From NCBI GenBank assembly GCA_008973525.1, contig WACJ01000121.1, forward strand, positions 922,768 to 986,767: 64,000 nucleotides of DNA, read 5' to 3'. Numbering within the stretch: position 1 is the first letter of the stretch; every line of letters begins with the position of its first letter. Positions 61,680 to 64,000 of the stretch are shown here, in pieces. Made by a program: the position numbers and the translations under genes. Source of the stretch: Stenopsyche tienmushanensis (lineage: Eukaryota; Arthropoda; Insecta; Trichoptera; Stenopsychidae). The notes beneath the pieces were generated by a model that saw only the letters and a program-made list of their open reading frames with translations, searched no databases and had not been told where the DNA came from.

Positions 61680-64000
61680 TATAGGAGAGCCACCAAGTTT
61701 ACGACATTAGCTTATGGGCTATTATTTTTTTGTCTTGCTACATAATCGTATTTTTCAAGCACCAATAGCTTCAGAAGTGTGCCGAAGCATATTTTTTCAG
61801 CAATCAAATTATGCCGACAAGTATTCTCTGAAACAATCAAGATAACGATTATTTATATGCGCGTTTACGCCCTATATGGCCGACATATCGCACACGAAAA
61901 TGAGCCTTTGGCGAATAATACATTTTGTTATAATACAACCGATATGGTGTTATTAAACAACCATATTTCATAATCATCCTGTGTGTTTGCACATAAATTA
62001 TTATTGGACGTGGGTGTTGTGGTCTCTCATGTAGTTTTATGAATGACCACTTGTGCCGTTATGGTACACAGTGTATTTGAATGGCGGCCATACTTCATTC
62101 ATACACCAGATCAGCGATCGTCAACTTGTTTGTCGCGCAAAAATGTCCCGATTTAATTACGCGGACCACAGTTTCGCAATTGCGAAATCGACGATAGATG
62201 ATCTGATAAGTCGAGTACGCGCTGTAAAACCAAATGGGCAAATACGAACGCCCGTTATATTATTTACACCCAACGGGATAATATCATTGCACGTAATAAA
62301 ACCGAATGCAGCTTGCAGCGGAAATGCAGCGTAAATTGTTCTTATATTGAATTCATTTCCTGTCGACACTTTTCTATTTGTTCAAACACAGTTAAATATA
62401 TATAATCACAATAAAATACCCACATGCATTTCAATGCATAACGAGTCGCTGTCAATAATAGTTGGCGGGTCAAGACCTTCCGAGATAACGAGCATAGTTT
62501 CAGCTCAGTTTTAGAGTTATTATTGCGTTGTGCGGTCGTTAAAATTATTATTTTATCGAGTATTCATTCATAGATTTTTTACAACGCCTGGAGTGTCCAA
62601 TGATGGGAGTAAATTTATCTCAAAGCAACAAGTTTCATTGTCAATCAATCAATAATTTACTCAGTTTTGTGGCAATGTATGATAAGACGTAGCCCATCAT
62701 TCCACACTTCGAGTAAAATATACAGCAATGATGTAAACCTAATAAATAACAGATTTCGAGAGTTCCTTCAAATGAACCGGATATGTTACAATCTTTCAAC
62801 AAAATACAAAAAACACTCGACCTTCGTATAACACATTTTATATAATATGGTTTTAGAGGAAAAACTATATATAAGATTTGATTGAATTTGAGAGAATTTG
62901 TCATCGGAAAATTCTAAGAGACCATCGTCTTTTGAAACAACAATCACGATGGTCATCAATTGGTGCAAAATATATGGCTCGTAAACACCTAGTAATGATA
63001 GAAAAGATCTTGAAATTTTTAAAGAGTCTAGCAGTGATAAAAACAGAACAACAATCTTGATCGGGAATAAATAGGAAAATAACTGTTAAATATTATGAAT
63101 GGCCAATTTATATGTATAATACAAGGGCGGAATGAACTTTAAAAATCAGATTAAATCCGTGTGATATTCAGATAAATTTGTAAACATTTCCACATTCATC
63201 GATTCTACAAAAAAGTCTACTAGAATGAAAACAATAGATTATATATACATATAGTTATTTTATGAAAAGATTGTGATGTTCTGCCAAATGTTAACATCAA
63301 ATTATGATTTTATAGGAAGTCATCTAAATAATCTGATTTAATATGCTATGTAATAGTTTTTAATTTGGGTTAATTTCAAGTGAAATTGCGGAATTTTTAT
63401 ACAAATTACACTAGAGTTCTTTGTGTTAAACAGGGCTAATTTGATGGATTAAATTTGAATAAAATCTACGTTCTTAGTGTGTTTTTTTTCCCGATTTTTT
63501 GTAGCGGTAAAACGTACTATTTATGCAAATTCTAATGGAATGAACACACGATAGTGCTTCAATGATATATTGTATTGGCATGTGTGGATTTATGGTATGT
63601 GTATAAATTTGGCGGGACAGTTTTATTCGGTTCAATATATTATAAATGCGTATTGAGAATCACTGCGTGTCTTGTTGTGAATTTATATTATTTATATAAG
63701 GGTTGTGTAAATCATGTTTCAGCTGTTGAGTGCCCGTTTGGGCATGGAAGATGGCGAGGCGTCGAAAAGCCTTCAATTTCAGAATCGAAGCAATTTTTTC
63801 ATTTCGAAATTATTATTTTTATATCCTTGCGAAAGCCAATTTCCTTATCTCATTAATCTGAGCAACTTCGCTGTCGCGAAACGCTGAAATGAATTATGTT
63901 TTGGAGCAAAGGCCACAACCCATACGTTTCGCAAGCGTCACGATTCCTCCGCACTTGCGTGTTTTCCGAAAAAATCAAGATTCAGGGCGTTTTCTGCAAA
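61680..64000. other. Gene-free DNA to the end of the window
   Basis: No gene recognised. About 61,790-62,340 and 63,720-64,000 are richer in CpG. A 93-codon plus frame (62,053-62,334) and a 70-codon minus frame over the same DNA match no known family. A gene cut by the window edge at 64,000 cannot be excluded. Confidence 0.4.

Overview
The window looks like nuclear DNA from an arthropod, most likely an insect. It is AT-rich and almost gene-free. The only recognisable coding material is transposon-derived: mariner-type elements, a Helitron with a Pif1-like helicase remnant, and two short elements flanked by TTAA. Those families are typical of insect genomes, but the order cannot be fixed from sequence alone. 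I found no convincing host protein-coding exon, rRNA, tRNA or CRISPR array. Open frames longer than 100 codons are rare, and the longest recognisable ones (144 codons) lie in the Helitron.

Layout. 1-20,300: gene-free DNA holding a decayed Tc1/mariner-superfamily transposase fragment (1,019-1,345) and a possible hAT transposase fragment (12,339-12,655). 20,320-20,675: the 3' third of a mariner with its terminal repeat. 23,100-25,260: three short dispersed-repeat pieces; one family is built on the palindrome CGATATATCG and returns at 58,779. 28,871-29,704: an internally deleted mariner on the minus strand, interrupted by a 241-bp TTAA-flanked, piggyBac-like MITE. 37,023-37,770: a second, different mariner on the minus strand, truncated at its 5' side. 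44,903-49,469: two Helitron copies of 2,279 and 2,288 bp joined exactly head to tail (CTAG directly followed by TC), with a single A/T target pair outside the array. 56,224 and 60,713: orphan mariner ends. 61,031-61,675: a second TTAA-flanked element. The rest is AT-rich DNA punctuated every few kb by blocks richer in CpG, a pattern compatible with conserved regulatory DNA or small exons, but not proof of either.

The strongest unusual signal is the Helitron tandem. Both copies share the same disabling lesions, so the element was already unable to encode its helicase when the array formed. The junction falls exactly at the element termini, as expected from rolling-circle read-through rather than two independent insertions. 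Also notable are the CGATATATCG repeat family and the shared architecture of the two TTAA elements, which carry tandem palindromes just inside one end.
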